Source of the DNA: JAHFPN01 sp963765745
GTDB taxonomy: Bacteria > Pseudomonadota > Alphaproteobacteria > Rhizobiales > Xanthobacteraceae
Length of the DNA: 64,000 nt
NCBI GenBank assembly: GCA_963765745.1
Contig: CAVXXM010000003.1
Location: 930,001 to 994,000 of the forward strand
Direction of reading: 5' to 3'
In this document: piece by piece, positions 20,718 to 30,115 of the stretch
Position numbering within the stretch: the first letter of the stretch is position 1
How the letters are laid out: the number at the start of each line of letters is the position of its first letter
Position numbers and translations under genes: made by a program
The notes under the pieces: model-generated
The model's input: the letters and a program-made list of their open reading frames with translations, nothing else
Database searches by the model: none
Told to the model about the DNA's origin: nothing

Positions 20718-21419
20718 CTAGTCACTTTGTCGCCGCTCCCATACCACGTCCCAATAGGTCCCGATTGCCGGGTCGTGCGCGTTCCTATGCCGGCGTATTT
20801 CGGCAAATCCCGCGTTCCGCAAATAGGCTTGCAAGTCGTCGAGCCGAGCGCCGCCAGCATAGCTCTCAAAATCGGCCGCCTCCGCTTTAACGAAGCGGAA
20901 ATTCTGGAGCAGATCGCCGGCGCCCTTGAGCACCATCAGCTCGGCGCCCTGCACGTCCATGACCAGCGCTTGGTAATCGCGCGCCGACAGGCGTTCGCGC
21001 CGGAACAGCGACTGGAGCGTGATCCCGCGCATCCGGCGACTTTCCACATATTCTATGCTCGGCCACATTTCACGATGCCGCGCAAGCGGCAGCACCGACG
21101 AGGACCCGCCCCTGTTGCTCGAAATACCAAAATCGTACTCCACATCGTCCTGGTCCGTCACCAATCCGAGTATCGCGCGCTGCTCTGGAAAGCCGGCAAT
21201 GTTCACGACCAGCTCGTCGAACACCTCCGCAATCGGCTCCACCCAGAGAACTCTGAGCCCATACTCGGAATAGAGCGTGCACTCCTGGCCGATGTGAGCG
21301 CCGACGTGTACGACTCCCTGAACGCTGTGAAGGAAGTCGTCCCGGGGCTTTCGTCCGACGATTTGGCGTACAAATTTTTCGAGCTTCTTGCCAAAGCTCG
21401 ACAGCGGGCCAAGCGACAT
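20718..21419 (-). CDS. FkbM family methyltransferase
   Basis: This SAM-dependent methyltransferase of 233 residues has the FkbM signature: VVHVGAHIGQECTLYSEYG (SAM-binding loop), VLWVEPI, DYQALVMDVQGAELMVLKG and a terminal YWDVVWERR. Family members O-methylate sugars or other small compounds. The ATG at 21419 is preferred over an in-frame GTG nine codons upstream because a GGAGAGAGG site lies just ahead of it. It sits between rsmB and guaA on the same strand. No sugar or polyketide cluster is near, so the substrate stays open. Confidence 0.85.
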   Translation of the reverse strand: MSLGPLSSFGKKLEKFVRQIVGRKPRDDFLHSVQGVVHVGAHIGQECTLYSEYGLRVLWVEPIAEVFDELVVNIAGFPEQRAILGLVTDQDDVEYDFGISSNRGGSSSVLPLARHREMWPSIEYVESRRMRGITLQSLFRRERLSARDYQALVMDVQGAELMVLKGAGDLLQNFRFVKAEAADFESYAGGARLDDLQAYLRNAGFAEIRRHRNAHDPAIGTYWDVVWERRQSD

Positions 21420-21510
21420 TAGCAGCCTCTCTCCAGTCTCGCTCACGAAGACGGATACGCCGATCTGAAGAGTGTTTTCTCGGGCGCGCTCATGGCGAGG
21501 GATTAAGGGA

Positions 21511-22836
21511 TCAGGCGGCAGGCGGCAAGGCGCTCATGAGGGTCTGCTTCAGGATGCTAACAAAGAAACCATCGGTCTCGGTGCGCCGGGGCGTAAGCAG
21601 GAGCCCCTCGCCGCTCAGCAGCGCCGCCTTGCCGAGCATGAAGCCGCGATCGCCCAAGCCGCGCGCGACTTCGGCGGGCGGCACGATGGCGAAGCCGGGC
21701 GTGCGGGCGACGAAGGCGCGCAGCTGCGCGCCGTTCTCGGCGTCGAGCAGCGAGCAGGTGACATAGGCGATGCGGCCGCCGGGCTTCACGTAACGGACGG
21801 CCGCATCGAGCAGTTCGGCCTGTTCCTTCACCCGCTGCTCCAGCGCGCCGGGGCGCATGCGCCATTTGGCATCCGGGTGGCGGCGCCAAACGCCAGTGCC
21901 GGTGCACGGTGCGTCCAACAGCACGAGGTCCATCTTGCCAGCGAGATCGGCAAGCACGTCCTGCTTGCCGCGCGGGCTCTTGACCTGAACATTGTGCGCG
22001 TCGGCGCGGTGTACCCGCTCGTGGATCGGCGCCAGCCGGCGCAGATCGGAATCATAAGAAAAAATCTGTCCGCGGCCCTCCATCAACGCCGCGAGCGCCA
22101 GCGTCTTGCCGCCGGAGCCGGCGCACAGATCGAGCACGTGCTCGCCGGGCTTGGCGCCGCCGAGCAGCGCCGCAAGCTGCGAGCCCTCGTCCTGCACTTC
22201 GAACCAGCCCTTGAGGAAAGTCGGCTCGGAAGTGACCGGCGGCTGCTTGCCTTCCGCGTTGAGCACGATGCGGAGCCCCAAGGGCGACCAGCGCGTGGGC
22301 TTGGCTTCCAGGTGCGAGAGCGCTTCGAGCGCCTTGTCGGGCGTCGTCTTCAGCGTGTTGACGCGCAGATCGAGCGGCGCGCGGACGGCCAGTGCCGCGC
22401 CCTCGGCCGCGCGTTCGTCGCCGAAGGTTTCAGCCAGATGCGGATCGAGCCATTCGGGATAATCGCCGGCCACGGGCGGCGGCGCGCCTTCGAGATTCGC
22501 ACTCGCGAGACGTTCGCGCTCCGCATCGCTTAAGGCCGCCGGCGCATAGCGCGAGCCGTCGCAGAGTTTTCCGATCGCGCCGGCGTCGAGGCCGCGCGCG
22601 AGCTTCATGGTGCCTAGCAGGATCGCGCGCGGCGTGCCCTCGCCCATGATCCAGGCGGAAGATGCCTTGCGGCGCAGCGCATCGAACAGGAGGCTGCCGA
22701 TCGCCGACCGGTCGCCCGAGCCGGCAAAGCGATGCGCGATGCCCCATTGCTTCAGCACGTCGCCCGCGGGACGCGAGCGCGCTTCCAGCTCTCCGAGAAT
22801 CTCGATGGCGGCGGCAAGGCGGGCGGCGGGCGTCAT
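21511..22836 (-). CDS. RsmB/NOP2/Sun family RNA cytosine-C5 methyltransferase
   Basis: This 441-residue protein belongs to the RsmB (Sun/Fmu) family, which makes m5C in 16S rRNA. An N-terminal NusB-like domain (LLFDALRRKASSAWIMG) is followed by the catalytic domain with VLDLCAGSGGKTLALAAL (SAM binding) and the two cysteines of the family, in DAPCTGTG and VTCSLLDAENG. The start MTPAARLAAAIEI was chosen because it matches family starts; an in-frame ATG lies 11 codons earlier. A methyltransferase gene is divergent upstream, and the guaA side lies downstream. Confidence 0.92.
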   Translation of the reverse strand: MTPAARLAAAIEILGELEARSRPAGDVLKQWGIAHRFAGSGDRSAIGSLLFDALRRKASSAWIMGEGTPRAILLGTMKLARGLDAGAIGKLCDGSRYAPAALSDAERERLASANLEGAPPPVAGDYPEWLDPHLAETFGDERAAEGAALAVRAPLDLRVNTLKTTPDKALEALSHLEAKPTRWSPLGLRIVLNAEGKQPPVTSEPTFLKGWFEVQDEGSQLAALLGGAKPGEHVLDLCAGSGGKTLALAALMEGRGQIFSYDSDLRRLAPIHERVHRADAHNVQVKSPRGKQDVLADLAGKMDLVLLDAPCTGTGVWRRHPDAKWRMRPGALEQRVKEQAELLDAAVRYVKPGGRIAYVTCSLLDAENGAQLRAFVARTPGFAIVPPAEVARGLGDRGFMLGKAALLSGEGLLLTPRRTETDGFFVSILKQTLMSALPPAA

Positions 22837-22925
22837 GGCGCGGTGATCGCGGTGTTTCGGCGTGTGCATTGAGTCATGCTAGGAATCCGTCTCGCACTGG
22901 CCCGTGTAGCAGATGCAGGACGCCA

Positions 22926-23576
22926 ATGTCGCGCATGACCGCCGGACGCAGCGATGACGGACGGCTCACGGCGCCGGCCGCCGAACGAAACAAGGCGGCG
23001 ATTCTCGAAGTCCTCGAGCGCTTCCTGCCGGAGACCGGCCTCGTTATCGAAATCGCGAGCGGCACCGGTCAGCACGTTGCGCACTTTGCCACCGCGCTGC
23101 CGTCGCTGACGTGGCAGCCCACGGACTTGAACGCGGAGCACCTGACTTCGATTTCCGCATGGCTACGGCATAGCGGGCTCGGAAATGTGCGGCCGCCGTT
23201 CAAACTCGATGTCGGCGCCAATCCCTGGCCGGTCGAGCGAACCGATGCGGTGTTGTGCTTCAACATGATCCATATAGCTCCGTGGGCCGCGACGACGCAG
23301 CTTCTGGCGGGCGCCGCGCACGCGCTCGTTCCCGGCGGCATATTGTTCCTCTACGGACCCTATCGGCGCCACGGCCAGCACACGGCGCCGAGCAACGAGG
23401 CGTTCGATGCGGACCTGCGTAAACGTAATCCCGAATGGGGATTGCGCGACATGGAAGACGTCGTCGCGCTTGCGGGGCAGAACGGGCTTTCGCTGGTCGA
23501 AGTCGTGCCGATGCCCGCGAATAATTTCTCGGTCATCTTCAGGCGCGACCGGGATTGGCGACCGCTCAGTCGGTAA
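22926..23576 (+). CDS. DUF938 family SAM-dependent methyltransferase-like protein
   Basis: The 216-residue protein has the DUF938 pattern: APAAERNKAAILEVLERFLP, the SAM-binding motif VIEIASGTGQHVAHFA, WQPTDLNAEHLTSI, NMIHIAPW, LFLYGPYRRHGQHTAPSN and the end MPANNFSVIFRR. The biological substrate of this family is not known to me. The start MSRMTAGRSDD is chosen because the family sequence begins soon after; the frame is open further upstream but without similarity. It is divergent from the RsmB-type gene and overlaps the end of the MAPEG gene by 11 bases. Confidence 0.82.
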   Translation: MSRMTAGRSDDGRLTAPAAERNKAAILEVLERFLPETGLVIEIASGTGQHVAHFATALPSLTWQPTDLNAEHLTSISAWLRHSGLGNVRPPFKLDVGANPWPVERTDAVLCFNMIHIAPWAATTQLLAGAAHALVPGGILFLYGPYRRHGQHTAPSNEAFDADLRKRNPEWGLRDMEDVVALAGQNGLSLVEVVPMPANNFSVIFRRDRDWRPLSR

Positions 23577-23985
23577 GAATGCGAAGTGCGAAAATCACCC
23601 ACATGATCAGGAGCGTGACCGTACCCACGCTATAGGCGTAGAAGCGGCGGCTCACGCGGTTGGACGTAGTGTGAATGAATGCGTGCACTAGGCGCGACAG
23701 TACGAAGATCCACGACAGCACCACGAACGCGAGATCGGCCTTGCGCGTGAGCAACGCGAAAGCGACCAGCGCATAAAACAGGACGGGGATCTCGAACTGA
23801 TTGAGGAGCGAGTTGCCGATCTTGGTGGCCTGCTCGGGCCAATTGGCCTGGCGGAGCGCGATGTCGCGGAGCTTCACTTCGCCGCGCCTTGTGTGCCCGA
23901 CGCGCACATAGCCGTTCCAATAAAGCAGCGCGAACGTGAGCGCGACCTGGACGAAGACGGGGAGCAGGACGGCCTGGATGGACAT
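23566..23985 (-). CDS. MAPEG family membrane protein
   Basis: The 139-residue protein has four hydrophobic helices and the MAPEG-like core NSLLNQFEIPVLFYALVAFAL followed by WIFVLSRLVHAFIHTTSN. Eukaryotic members act in eicosanoid and glutathione metabolism; for bacterial members of this size the substrate is usually unknown. Its 3' end overlaps the DUF938 gene by 11 bases in convergent orientation. The S9 peptidase ends about 45 bases upstream on the same strand. Confidence 0.8.
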   Translation of the reverse strand: MSIQAVLLPVFVQVALTFALLYWNGYVRVGHTRRGEVKLRDIALRQANWPEQATKIGNSLLNQFEIPVLFYALVAFALLTRKADLAFVVLSWIFVLSRLVHAFIHTTSNRVSRRFYAYSVGTVTLLIMWVIFALRILTD

Positions 23986-24030
23986 GGTGCTTGCCTAGTT
24001 AGATGACAATTTTCGATCTGACAACGCCGC

Positions 24031-26151
24031 TCATCGTACATGACTGATGAGCCAAGCAATAACCATTGCGCGTTGCTCGAGCCATCTCAATCGGCCGGAA
24101 AGCCCCGAATGTCCCGATTCCATATCAATCAGGAACAATAACTCGTTTCTGTCGGTCTTGGTGGCGCGCAATCTTGCCACCCACTTCGCGGCTTCGGAAT
24201 AATCGACTTGGCTATCGTAAATACCCGCGGTGACGAACATCGCGGGATACTTTTGCGCCAAAACGTTATCGTAGGGCGAGTATGCAAGCATGTATTCGTA
24301 CTCTTCCTTGATCGCCGGATTTCCCCACTCCTTGTACTCGAAGGTGGTAAGCGGAACTGAAGGATCGGCCATCGAGGTGATAGCGTCGACGAACGGCACC
24401 TCGGCCACGATGCCCGCATAAAGATCGGGCTGCATATTCGCGATCGCGCCCATGAGCAGGCCTCCGGCGCTCGCACCGATGGCAAATACGTTCCGCGGGT
24501 CGGCCGTGCCGCGCTCGATCAGCGTCTCGGTCACGGCAATAAAGTCAGTGAATGTATTACGCTTATGCAGCAGCCGCCCTCGCTCGTACCAACTTTGACC
24601 CATCTCGCGGCCGCCGCGCACATGCGCGATGGCATAGACGAAACCGCGATCGATCAGCGGATACCAGCCGCTGGGAAAGCCAGGATTGCTGTTGGAGCCA
24701 TAGGCGCCGTAGCCGTAGACGAGCGTCGGATTGCCCGCAGTTTTGCGCAAATCCTTGCGATAGACGATCGTGACCGGGATTTTCTCGCCGTCGGGCGCCG
24801 TAGCGTCGATACGTTCCATTGCGTAACGCTCGGGCTCGAAGTGCCCTCCGGGCAGCTGCTGACGCAATTGTGCAAGCGCGCCCGTTTTCATTTCGAACTC
24901 GTAGAGCGTCCATGGCTGCAGTGGACTTTCGAATGTAAGACGCAGCTTGGTGGTTGACGGCTCGCGGTTCGCAGCACGGCTGATCGATGCGACGCCGATC
25001 GCCGTCGGCCGCGGGATGACAATCTCCTTCATGTCCGCCAAACGAAACACCCGAACCGAATTGACGGCATCGTGGCTCTCTTCGATTGCGATGAACGCGT
25101 TGAAAATCTTGAAATTCGAGATGTAACGCCCGCGGGTTTCGCTAATTAGATTCGTCCAGTGGGCGACGCCGGGCGTCGCCTCTGGTGCCGTGACAAGACG
25201 AAAATCCGGCGCTTCGAGATTGGTCAACAAATAGAAGCGGTCGCCGAGGTGGTCGGCGTAGTAGCGCACATCGATCCGGCGCGGTTCAACGACCTTGAAT
25301 TCTCCTTGCGGATCATCGGCGGCGAGGTAGCGGACTTCCGTCGTCTGCTGATGATCGATTTCGAGCAAAATGAACTTGCGCGATTTCGAAAGGCGCAGCT
25401 TCAATCCAAAAGTATTATCGGCCTCTTCGTAGGCCACTGCGTCGGTCTCGGGATCGGTCCCGATCGCGTGTCGCCACACGCGCAATCGTTCGCCATTCTC
25501 GTCGGAACCCCGATAGAAAAGAAATCGATTATCCGACGAGAAGACAAAATCATCGGCAATGCTCTCAATACCCTTACCAATGATCTTTCCAGTCACGATC
25601 GAGCGAATGAAAATCTGGAACTGGTTCCCGCCCGTGAAATCTATCGCGTACACGATAAGTGCGCCGTCTGGACTCACCAGCCAGTTGCTCAAGATGAACT
25701 GCTTGTGGCCCTTCGCCAGCTTTGGCACATCGAGCACGATCTCGGCTGCGGCATCGGGCTGATTCTTGCGCCGCTGAACCAAGGGATACTCGCCGTCCTT
25801 CCCATAAACGGCCCAGTAGTAGTAGCCATTGTCGTGAAAGCCCGCGCCGAGGAAAGCGTCATCCCGGTGCGATCGCATCCCGGTCTGAATGTCCGCCATG
25901 AGCGGCTTCAAAAGCCGCAGGCGCTTTTCGGCGTAAGCGTTCTCCGCTCTGAGATATGCGAGGGACTTTGGATCGGCGCGATCTTTCAGCCAATAATAAT
26001 TGTCCCCTCGACGGCGGCCGTGCTCCTCGAAAATCTTGGGCTTTACGGCAGCGACGGGCGGCTTCGGTGCGCGTGCATTGTCCGCTGCCGCAACCCCGAA
26101 TCCGAGAACCGCGAACAGGACAAGGCATGCTCTAAGCGCAAATTGCCGCAT
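24031..26151 (-). CDS. Secreted S9 family peptidase (prolyl oligopeptidase/oligopeptidase B-like)
   Basis: The 706-residue protein starts with a signal peptide (MRQFALRACLVLFAVLGFGVAAA), so it is probably periplasmic or exported. A seven-bladed propeller (about 60-430) precedes the alpha/beta hydrolase domain. The catalytic residues are Ser 561 in AIGASAGG, Asp 646 in GIYDSQVDYSEA and His 681 in ESGHSG, and YGYGAYG is the usual family signature. Such enzymes cut short peptides after proline or basic residues. The start was placed at the signal peptide; an upstream extension of 57 codons is open but not protein-like. The DNA here is visibly less GC-rich than the rest of the window, and an FNR-like box lies 59 bases upstream. 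Confidence 0.88.
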   Translation of the reverse strand: MRQFALRACLVLFAVLGFGVAAADNARAPKPPVAAVKPKIFEEHGRRRGDNYYWLKDRADPKSLAYLRAENAYAEKRLRLLKPLMADIQTGMRSHRDDAFLGAGFHDNGYYYWAVYGKDGEYPLVQRRKNQPDAAAEIVLDVPKLAKGHKQFILSNWLVSPDGALIVYAIDFTGGNQFQIFIRSIVTGKIIGKGIESIADDFVFSSDNRFLFYRGSDENGERLRVWRHAIGTDPETDAVAYEEADNTFGLKLRLSKSRKFILLEIDHQQTTEVRYLAADDPQGEFKVVEPRRIDVRYYADHLGDRFYLLTNLEAPDFRLVTAPEATPGVAHWTNLISETRGRYISNFKIFNAFIAIEESHDAVNSVRVFRLADMKEIVIPRPTAIGVASISRAANREPSTTKLRLTFESPLQPWTLYEFEMKTGALAQLRQQLPGGHFEPERYAMERIDATAPDGEKIPVTIVYRKDLRKTAGNPTLVYGYGAYGSNSNPGFPSGWYPLIDRGFVYAIAHVRGGREMGQSWYERGRLLHKRNTFTDFIAVTETLIERGTADPRNVFAIGASAGGLLMGAIANMQPDLYAGIVAEVPFVDAITSMADPSVPLTTFEYKEWGNPAIKEEYEYMLAYSPYDNVLAQKYPAMFVTAGIYDSQVDYSEAAKWVARLRATKTDRNELLFLIDMESGHSGLSGRLRWLEQRAMVIAWLISHVR

Positions 26152-26203
26152 TATCTTTGAACCCTTGATTCGGTGCAGAATGCAGGCACCGGCAGTTCCG
26201 GCT

Positions 26204-26217
26204 TTGATCTGGCTCAA
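26204..26217. promoter_or_regulatory. FNR/FixK-type box in a divergent promoter region
   Basis: TTGATCTGGCTCAA fits the TTGA-N6-TCAA dyad bound by FNR/FixK/NnrR regulators. Its centre is about 59 bases from both the peptidase start and the start of the divergent membrane gene, a workable distance for an activator site. A single such match can arise by chance. Confidence 0.35.
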
Positions 26218-26269
26218 GCACCTCAGCTCTGAGATGAGCGATACGCTCGCCAAATCGTAAAGGATTGCG

Positions 26270-27017
26270 ATGCCTACTCGTTCGATTCTCAATGCAAAAC
26301 GTGCGCAACGAGCCCAACTCATAGCGACATTGGCACAGATCGCCGGCCTGTGGATCGTTTCAGATCTCGGATACTATCTTTTGCTGCCGGCCCTTGGCGT
26401 GCAAACGACCTACAATGCCGGATCCGTCGCGATCACCTTGTATTATGTTTTCTGGGTTGGATTGCGGTCATCATGTTCTGGCCTCTTTACGGCCGATGGA
26501 CCAAGTTCGAGAACCCGCTGACCAGCTATATCGTTTGGTCGCTCGCTTTCGTGGGCTGCACACTGTTCGCTGCGTACGTGCTTCCCGCGTTGCCGCCGCT
26601 CCACATCCGCGAGGGCTACAACCGCCGGAGTTGCCGTTCGCTACGTCATGGTATTTCCTGCCGAAGTCGATCGAGATTCTGTTTCAGCAACTGCTCATCC
26701 TCGCTCGTAGCTCTTTCCTTGTCGGCGCAGCGATATAGCCTGCGGAAGATATCCCTCATCTGCGCGGCGCTGTTCGGCGGCACACACATTCTGCTGGCCT
26801 GTTCGGAGGCGTATCGATTCCCTACGTGATACGCTTCGTCGGAGTCGCGGCGATCTTCGGGCTTGCGTTTCCCTATCTTCTGCTGCGCGTGCCGAATGGG
26901 TTCGCTTATTCCTACATAACGCACTGGAGCTACTACGCGATCACCATCCTCATGGCCCGACTGCTTGGGCCCGGCACGATTCCCGTATTCATCAAACAGC
27001 TGGTGGGCTGGTCCTAG
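26270..27017 (+). pseudogene. Polytopic membrane protein, unknown family, about four frameshifts
   Basis: Consecutive hydrophobic pieces of what must be one protein lie in different frames. MPTRSILNAKRAQRAQLIAT and AGLWIVSDLGYYLLLPALG come first, then WIAVIMFWPLYGRW and YIVWSLAFVGCTLFAAYVLPAL, then LPFATSWYFLPKSIEILFQQLLILA, YSLRKISLICAALFGGTHILLA, and RFVGVAAIFGLAFPYLLLRVPN, ending in FIKQLVGWS. Frame changes are needed near 26455, 26615, 26735 and 26805. Joined, it would have about 248 residues and six or more membrane helices. I do not recognise the family. It is divergent from the peptidase and lies 30 bases upstream of a DUF2585 gene. Confidence 0.6.
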
Positions 27018-27047
27018 CTCCGCAGCTGCCAAGGGAGCAACAGCGTC

Positions 27048-27644
27048 GTGAACATTTCGCAGGTGCCGGTCGCGCGATGGGACGGCCAAAGGCTTCTCGT
27101 CCTTTTACTGGTTGTCGCCGCGATCGTCGCGCTGCAAGCACTTGTGCTGTTCGCGATGGGCCAGCCGCCGATCTGCGCATGCGGCACGATCAAGCTATGG
27201 CACGGGCTGGTGTCGAGCGCGGAGAATTCCCAGCAACTTACGGATTGGTACACCTATTCCCACGTCATCCACGGCTTGATCTTCTATTTCGTGCTCTGGC
27301 TGATCGCGCCGGGCGTACCCTTCGGCGCGCGCTTCGCGCTGGCAATTGGGATCGAGGCGAGCTGGGAAGTTTTCGAGAACACGCCGCTTATCATCAACCG
27401 CTATCGCCAGTCGGCGCTCGCGCTGGGCTATGTAGGCGACAGCGTGATCAATTCCGTGTTCGACACCTTGGCGGCGGCAATCGGCGTCGCTCTGGCGCGG
27501 ATCCTGCCGGTGTGGTCGACCATCGCCCTCGTCGTCGCGACGGAGCTGTCCCTGGCCTATGCCATTCGGGACAACCTCACGCTCAATATCATTCAACTCA
27601 TCCACCCGTTCGAGGCGATCTCGCGCTGGCAGACGGGAAGCTAA
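27048..27644 (+). CDS. DUF2585 (UPF0314) membrane protein
   Basis: The 198-residue protein has the UPF0314 signatures GQPPICACGTIKLWHG, SSAENSQQLTDWYTYSHVIHGLIFY, EASWEVFENTPLIINRYR and LGYVGDSVINSVFDTL, and about five membrane helices. It starts with GTG and has AAGGGAG 12 bases upstream. The family is common in rhizobia, and its function is unknown. It converges on guaB with 13 bases between stops. Confidence 0.88.
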   Translation: MNISQVPVARWDGQRLLVLLLVVAAIVALQALVLFAMGQPPICACGTIKLWHGLVSSAENSQQLTDWYTYSHVIHGLIFYFVLWLIAPGVPFGARFALAIGIEASWEVFENTPLIINRYRQSALALGYVGDSVINSVFDTLAAAIGVALARILPVWSTIALVVATELSLAYAIRDNLTLNIIQLIHPFEAISRWQTGS

Positions 27645-27657
27645 ATCCGCGGCGACT

Positions 27658-29172
27658 TCACATTCGCCCCGGATAATTCGGACTCTCGCGCGTGATGGTG
27701 ACGTCGTGGACGTGGCTTTCGCGCACGCCGGCGCCGGAGATGCGGACGAATTGCGCCTTCTCGCGCAGCTCCTTGAGGTCGCGCGCGCCGACATAGCCCA
27801 TGGCCGCACGCAAGCCCCCTGCGAGCTGATGCAGCACGTTGGCGAGCGGCCCCTTGAACGGTACCTGGCCCTCGATGCCCTCGGGCACGAGCTTGAGATT
27901 ATCCTTGATGTCCTGCTGGAAATAGCGGTCGGCACAGCCGCGCGCCATGGCGGCGACCGAACCCATGCCGCGGTAACTCTTGTACGAACGGCCCTGATAG
28001 AGAAACACCTCGCCCGGACTTTCCTCGGTGCCGGCCAAGAGATTTCCGATCATCGCGCTCTCGGCGCCGGCGGCGAGCGCCTTGGCGAGATCGCCGGAGA
28101 ATTTCACGCCGCCGTCGGCCACCACCGGCGTGTCGCTCTTCCTCGCCTCCTCGACCGCGTCGAGGATGGCGGTGAGCTGCGGCACGCCGACGCCGGCGAC
28201 CACGCGCGTGGTGCAGATCGAGCCCGGGCCGATGCCGATTTTCAGCGCGTCGGCGCCGGCATCGATCAGCGCCTTGGCGCCCTCCTTGGTCGCGACGTTT
28301 CCCGCGAGCACCTGCACGGCATTGGACAGCCTTTTGACCCGCGTCACCGCCTCGAGCACGCGCTTCGAGTGTCCGTGCGCGGTATCGACCACGACCACGT
28401 CGACGCCGGCCTCGACCAGCATTTCGCTGCGCGCATGGCCGACGTCGCCCACGGTAGTGGCGGCGGCGACGCGCAGGCGCCCCTGCTCGTCCTTGCAGGC
28501 GTTCGGATATTTCACCGCCTTCTCGATGTCCTTCACGGTGACCAGGCCGACGCAGCGATAGTCCTTGTCGACCACCAGCAATTTCTCGATGCGGAACTGG
28601 TGCAAGAGTTTCTTGGCTTCGTCCTCGCTCACGCCCTCGCGCACGGTGACGAGCTTTTCCTTGGTCATCAGCTCGGAAACCGGCTGTTCGGGATTGGTGG
28701 CGAAGCGCACGTCGCGGTGCGTCAGAATCCCGACGAGCTTGCCGGGGCGGTTATTGCCCTTCTGCTCCACCACCGGGATGCCGGAAATCTCGTGCAGCTT
28801 CATCAGGTCGAGCGCGTCCTGCAGCGTGGCGCCCGGGTGGATGGTGACCGGGTTCACCACCATGCCGGATTCGAACCGCTTCACCCGGCGCACGTGCTCG
28901 GCCTGGTCCTCGGGCGAAAGGTTGCGGTGGATCACGCCGATGCCGCCGGCCTGCGCCATGGCGATGGCGAGGCGGGCCTCGGTCACCGTGTCCATGGCGG
29001 CCGAGAGGATCGGGATATTGAGCGTGACCGTGCGCGTGAGCCGCGAGCGGACGTCGGCCTCGGACGGCAGCACGTCCGAGAGCCCGGGCTTCAAGAGTAC
29101 GTCGTCGAAGGTGAGCGCTTCTTGCGCGAGGCCGTCGCGGAGACGGGACATCGCCAACTCCTGTTCCGGCAA
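27658..29172 (-). CDS. guaB: Inosine-5'-monophosphate dehydrogenase
   Basis: GuaB oxidises IMP to XMP with NAD, the committed step to guanine nucleotides; guaA, which uses the product, is in the same window. The 504-residue protein has the TIM barrel split by two CBS domains (about 103-222, MVVNPVTIHPG and ELMTKEKLVTV). The catalytic Cys is C320 in GIGPGSICTTR, and the flap carries YRGMGSVAAM. An in-frame ATG seven codons further in is an equally good start. The region upstream contains no other gene up to the divergent enoyl-CoA hydratase. Confidence 0.96.
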   Translation of the reverse strand: MPEQELAMSRLRDGLAQEALTFDDVLLKPGLSDVLPSEADVRSRLTRTVTLNIPILSAAMDTVTEARLAIAMAQAGGIGVIHRNLSPEDQAEHVRRVKRFESGMVVNPVTIHPGATLQDALDLMKLHEISGIPVVEQKGNNRPGKLVGILTHRDVRFATNPEQPVSELMTKEKLVTVREGVSEDEAKKLLHQFRIEKLLVVDKDYRCVGLVTVKDIEKAVKYPNACKDEQGRLRVAAATTVGDVGHARSEMLVEAGVDVVVVDTAHGHSKRVLEAVTRVKRLSNAVQVLAGNVATKEGAKALIDAGADALKIGIGPGSICTTRVVAGVGVPQLTAILDAVEEARKSDTPVVADGGVKFSGDLAKALAAGAESAMIGNLLAGTEESPGEVFLYQGRSYKSYRGMGSVAAMARGCADRYFQQDIKDNLKLVPEGIEGQVPFKGPLANVLHQLAGGLRAAMGYVGARDLKELREKAQFVRISGAGVRESHVHDVTITRESPNYPGRM

Positions 29173-29338
29173 TTTCCGGAAATCGTTACGGCGCGGGGGT
29201 GAATCGAGTGCCGCGGCGGGTTGGCGAGGGTGGTTAGCATGCTCTCCCCCGCCTGCCTAGAGCCGGCGACGGTTTCCACACCGTCTGCAAACGGGCGAAA
29301 AATGCTACAAGCAGGGCCGCCGCCGCCCGAGGTTCACC

Positions 29339-30112
29339 ATGTCCGAGCATGTCCGCGTTGCGCTCGATTCCGGCGTTCTCACGCTCACTCTGGCGCGGCC
29401 GGAGAAGAAGAACGCGCTGACCAACGCCATGTACGAGGTGCTGGTGCGGGAGATGAAGCGCGCGGAGACCGACCCGACCGTGCGCGTCGTGCTGTTCCAG
29501 GCCGAGGGCGACGCCTTCACGGCCGGCAACGACATCATGGATTTCGCGGCGGCCGCCACCGGGGCCAAGCCGCGCGAAGGCCTCGGCGCCAGCCCCTTCC
29601 TGCAGGCGCTGGCGCACGCGACCAAGCCCTATGTCGCCGCGGTGCAGGGCCGCGCCGTCGGCGTCGGCACCACCATGCTGCTGCATTGCGACGTGGTGAT
29701 CATCGCCGAGGACGCCCAGCTCACGACGCCGTTCGTCAATCTCGCGCTGGTGCCGGAGGCGGCCTCGACCTGGCTGATGCCGGCCCGCATCGGCTATGCG
29801 CGGGCCTACGCCATGTTCGCGCTCGGCCAGCCGGTCGACGGCAAGACGGCGGTGCAGATCGGGATCGCGACGGCGGCGGTTCCCGCGGCCGAAGTGCAAA
29901 AGCGCGCGATGGATGCGGCCCGTGCGCTGGCGACCAAGCCGGCCGGCGCACTCAAGGCCACCAAGCAGCTGATGCGCGATGCCGCCGCCATCGTCGCCGT
30001 CATGGAGCGCGAAGGCGCTGAGTTCGCCGCGCGCCTGAAGAGCCCGGAGGCGGCGGAAGCGTTCCGCGCCTTCTCCGAGCGGCGGCCGCCGGATTTCACC
30101 AAGGTCGGCTGA
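29339..30112 (+). CDS. Enoyl-CoA hydratase/isomerase family protein
   Basis: The 257-residue crotonase-fold protein has TLARPEKKNALTNAMYEVL, the oxyanion-hole segment QAEGDAFTAGNDIMDF, AAVQGRAVGVGTTMLLHCD and LTTPFVNLALVPEAAS. The glutamates used by true hydratases are not obvious: the second acid position lies in VPEAAS. Enoyl-CoA isomerase or another crotonase activity is therefore as likely as hydration. It is divergent from guaB and ends four bases before the convergent MFS gene. Confidence 0.85.
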   Translation: MSEHVRVALDSGVLTLTLARPEKKNALTNAMYEVLVREMKRAETDPTVRVVLFQAEGDAFTAGNDIMDFAAAATGAKPREGLGASPFLQALAHATKPYVAAVQGRAVGVGTTMLLHCDVVIIAEDAQLTTPFVNLALVPEAASTWLMPARIGYARAYAMFALGQPVDGKTAVQIGIATAAVPAAEVQKRAMDAARALATKPAGALKATKQLMRDAAAIVAVMEREGAEFAARLKSPEAAEAFRAFSERRPPDFTKVG

Positions 30113-30115
30113 GCG

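Noticed and set aside
27559..29202. A 547-codon open frame on the plus strand
   Set aside because: It is antisense to guaB, which is unambiguous.
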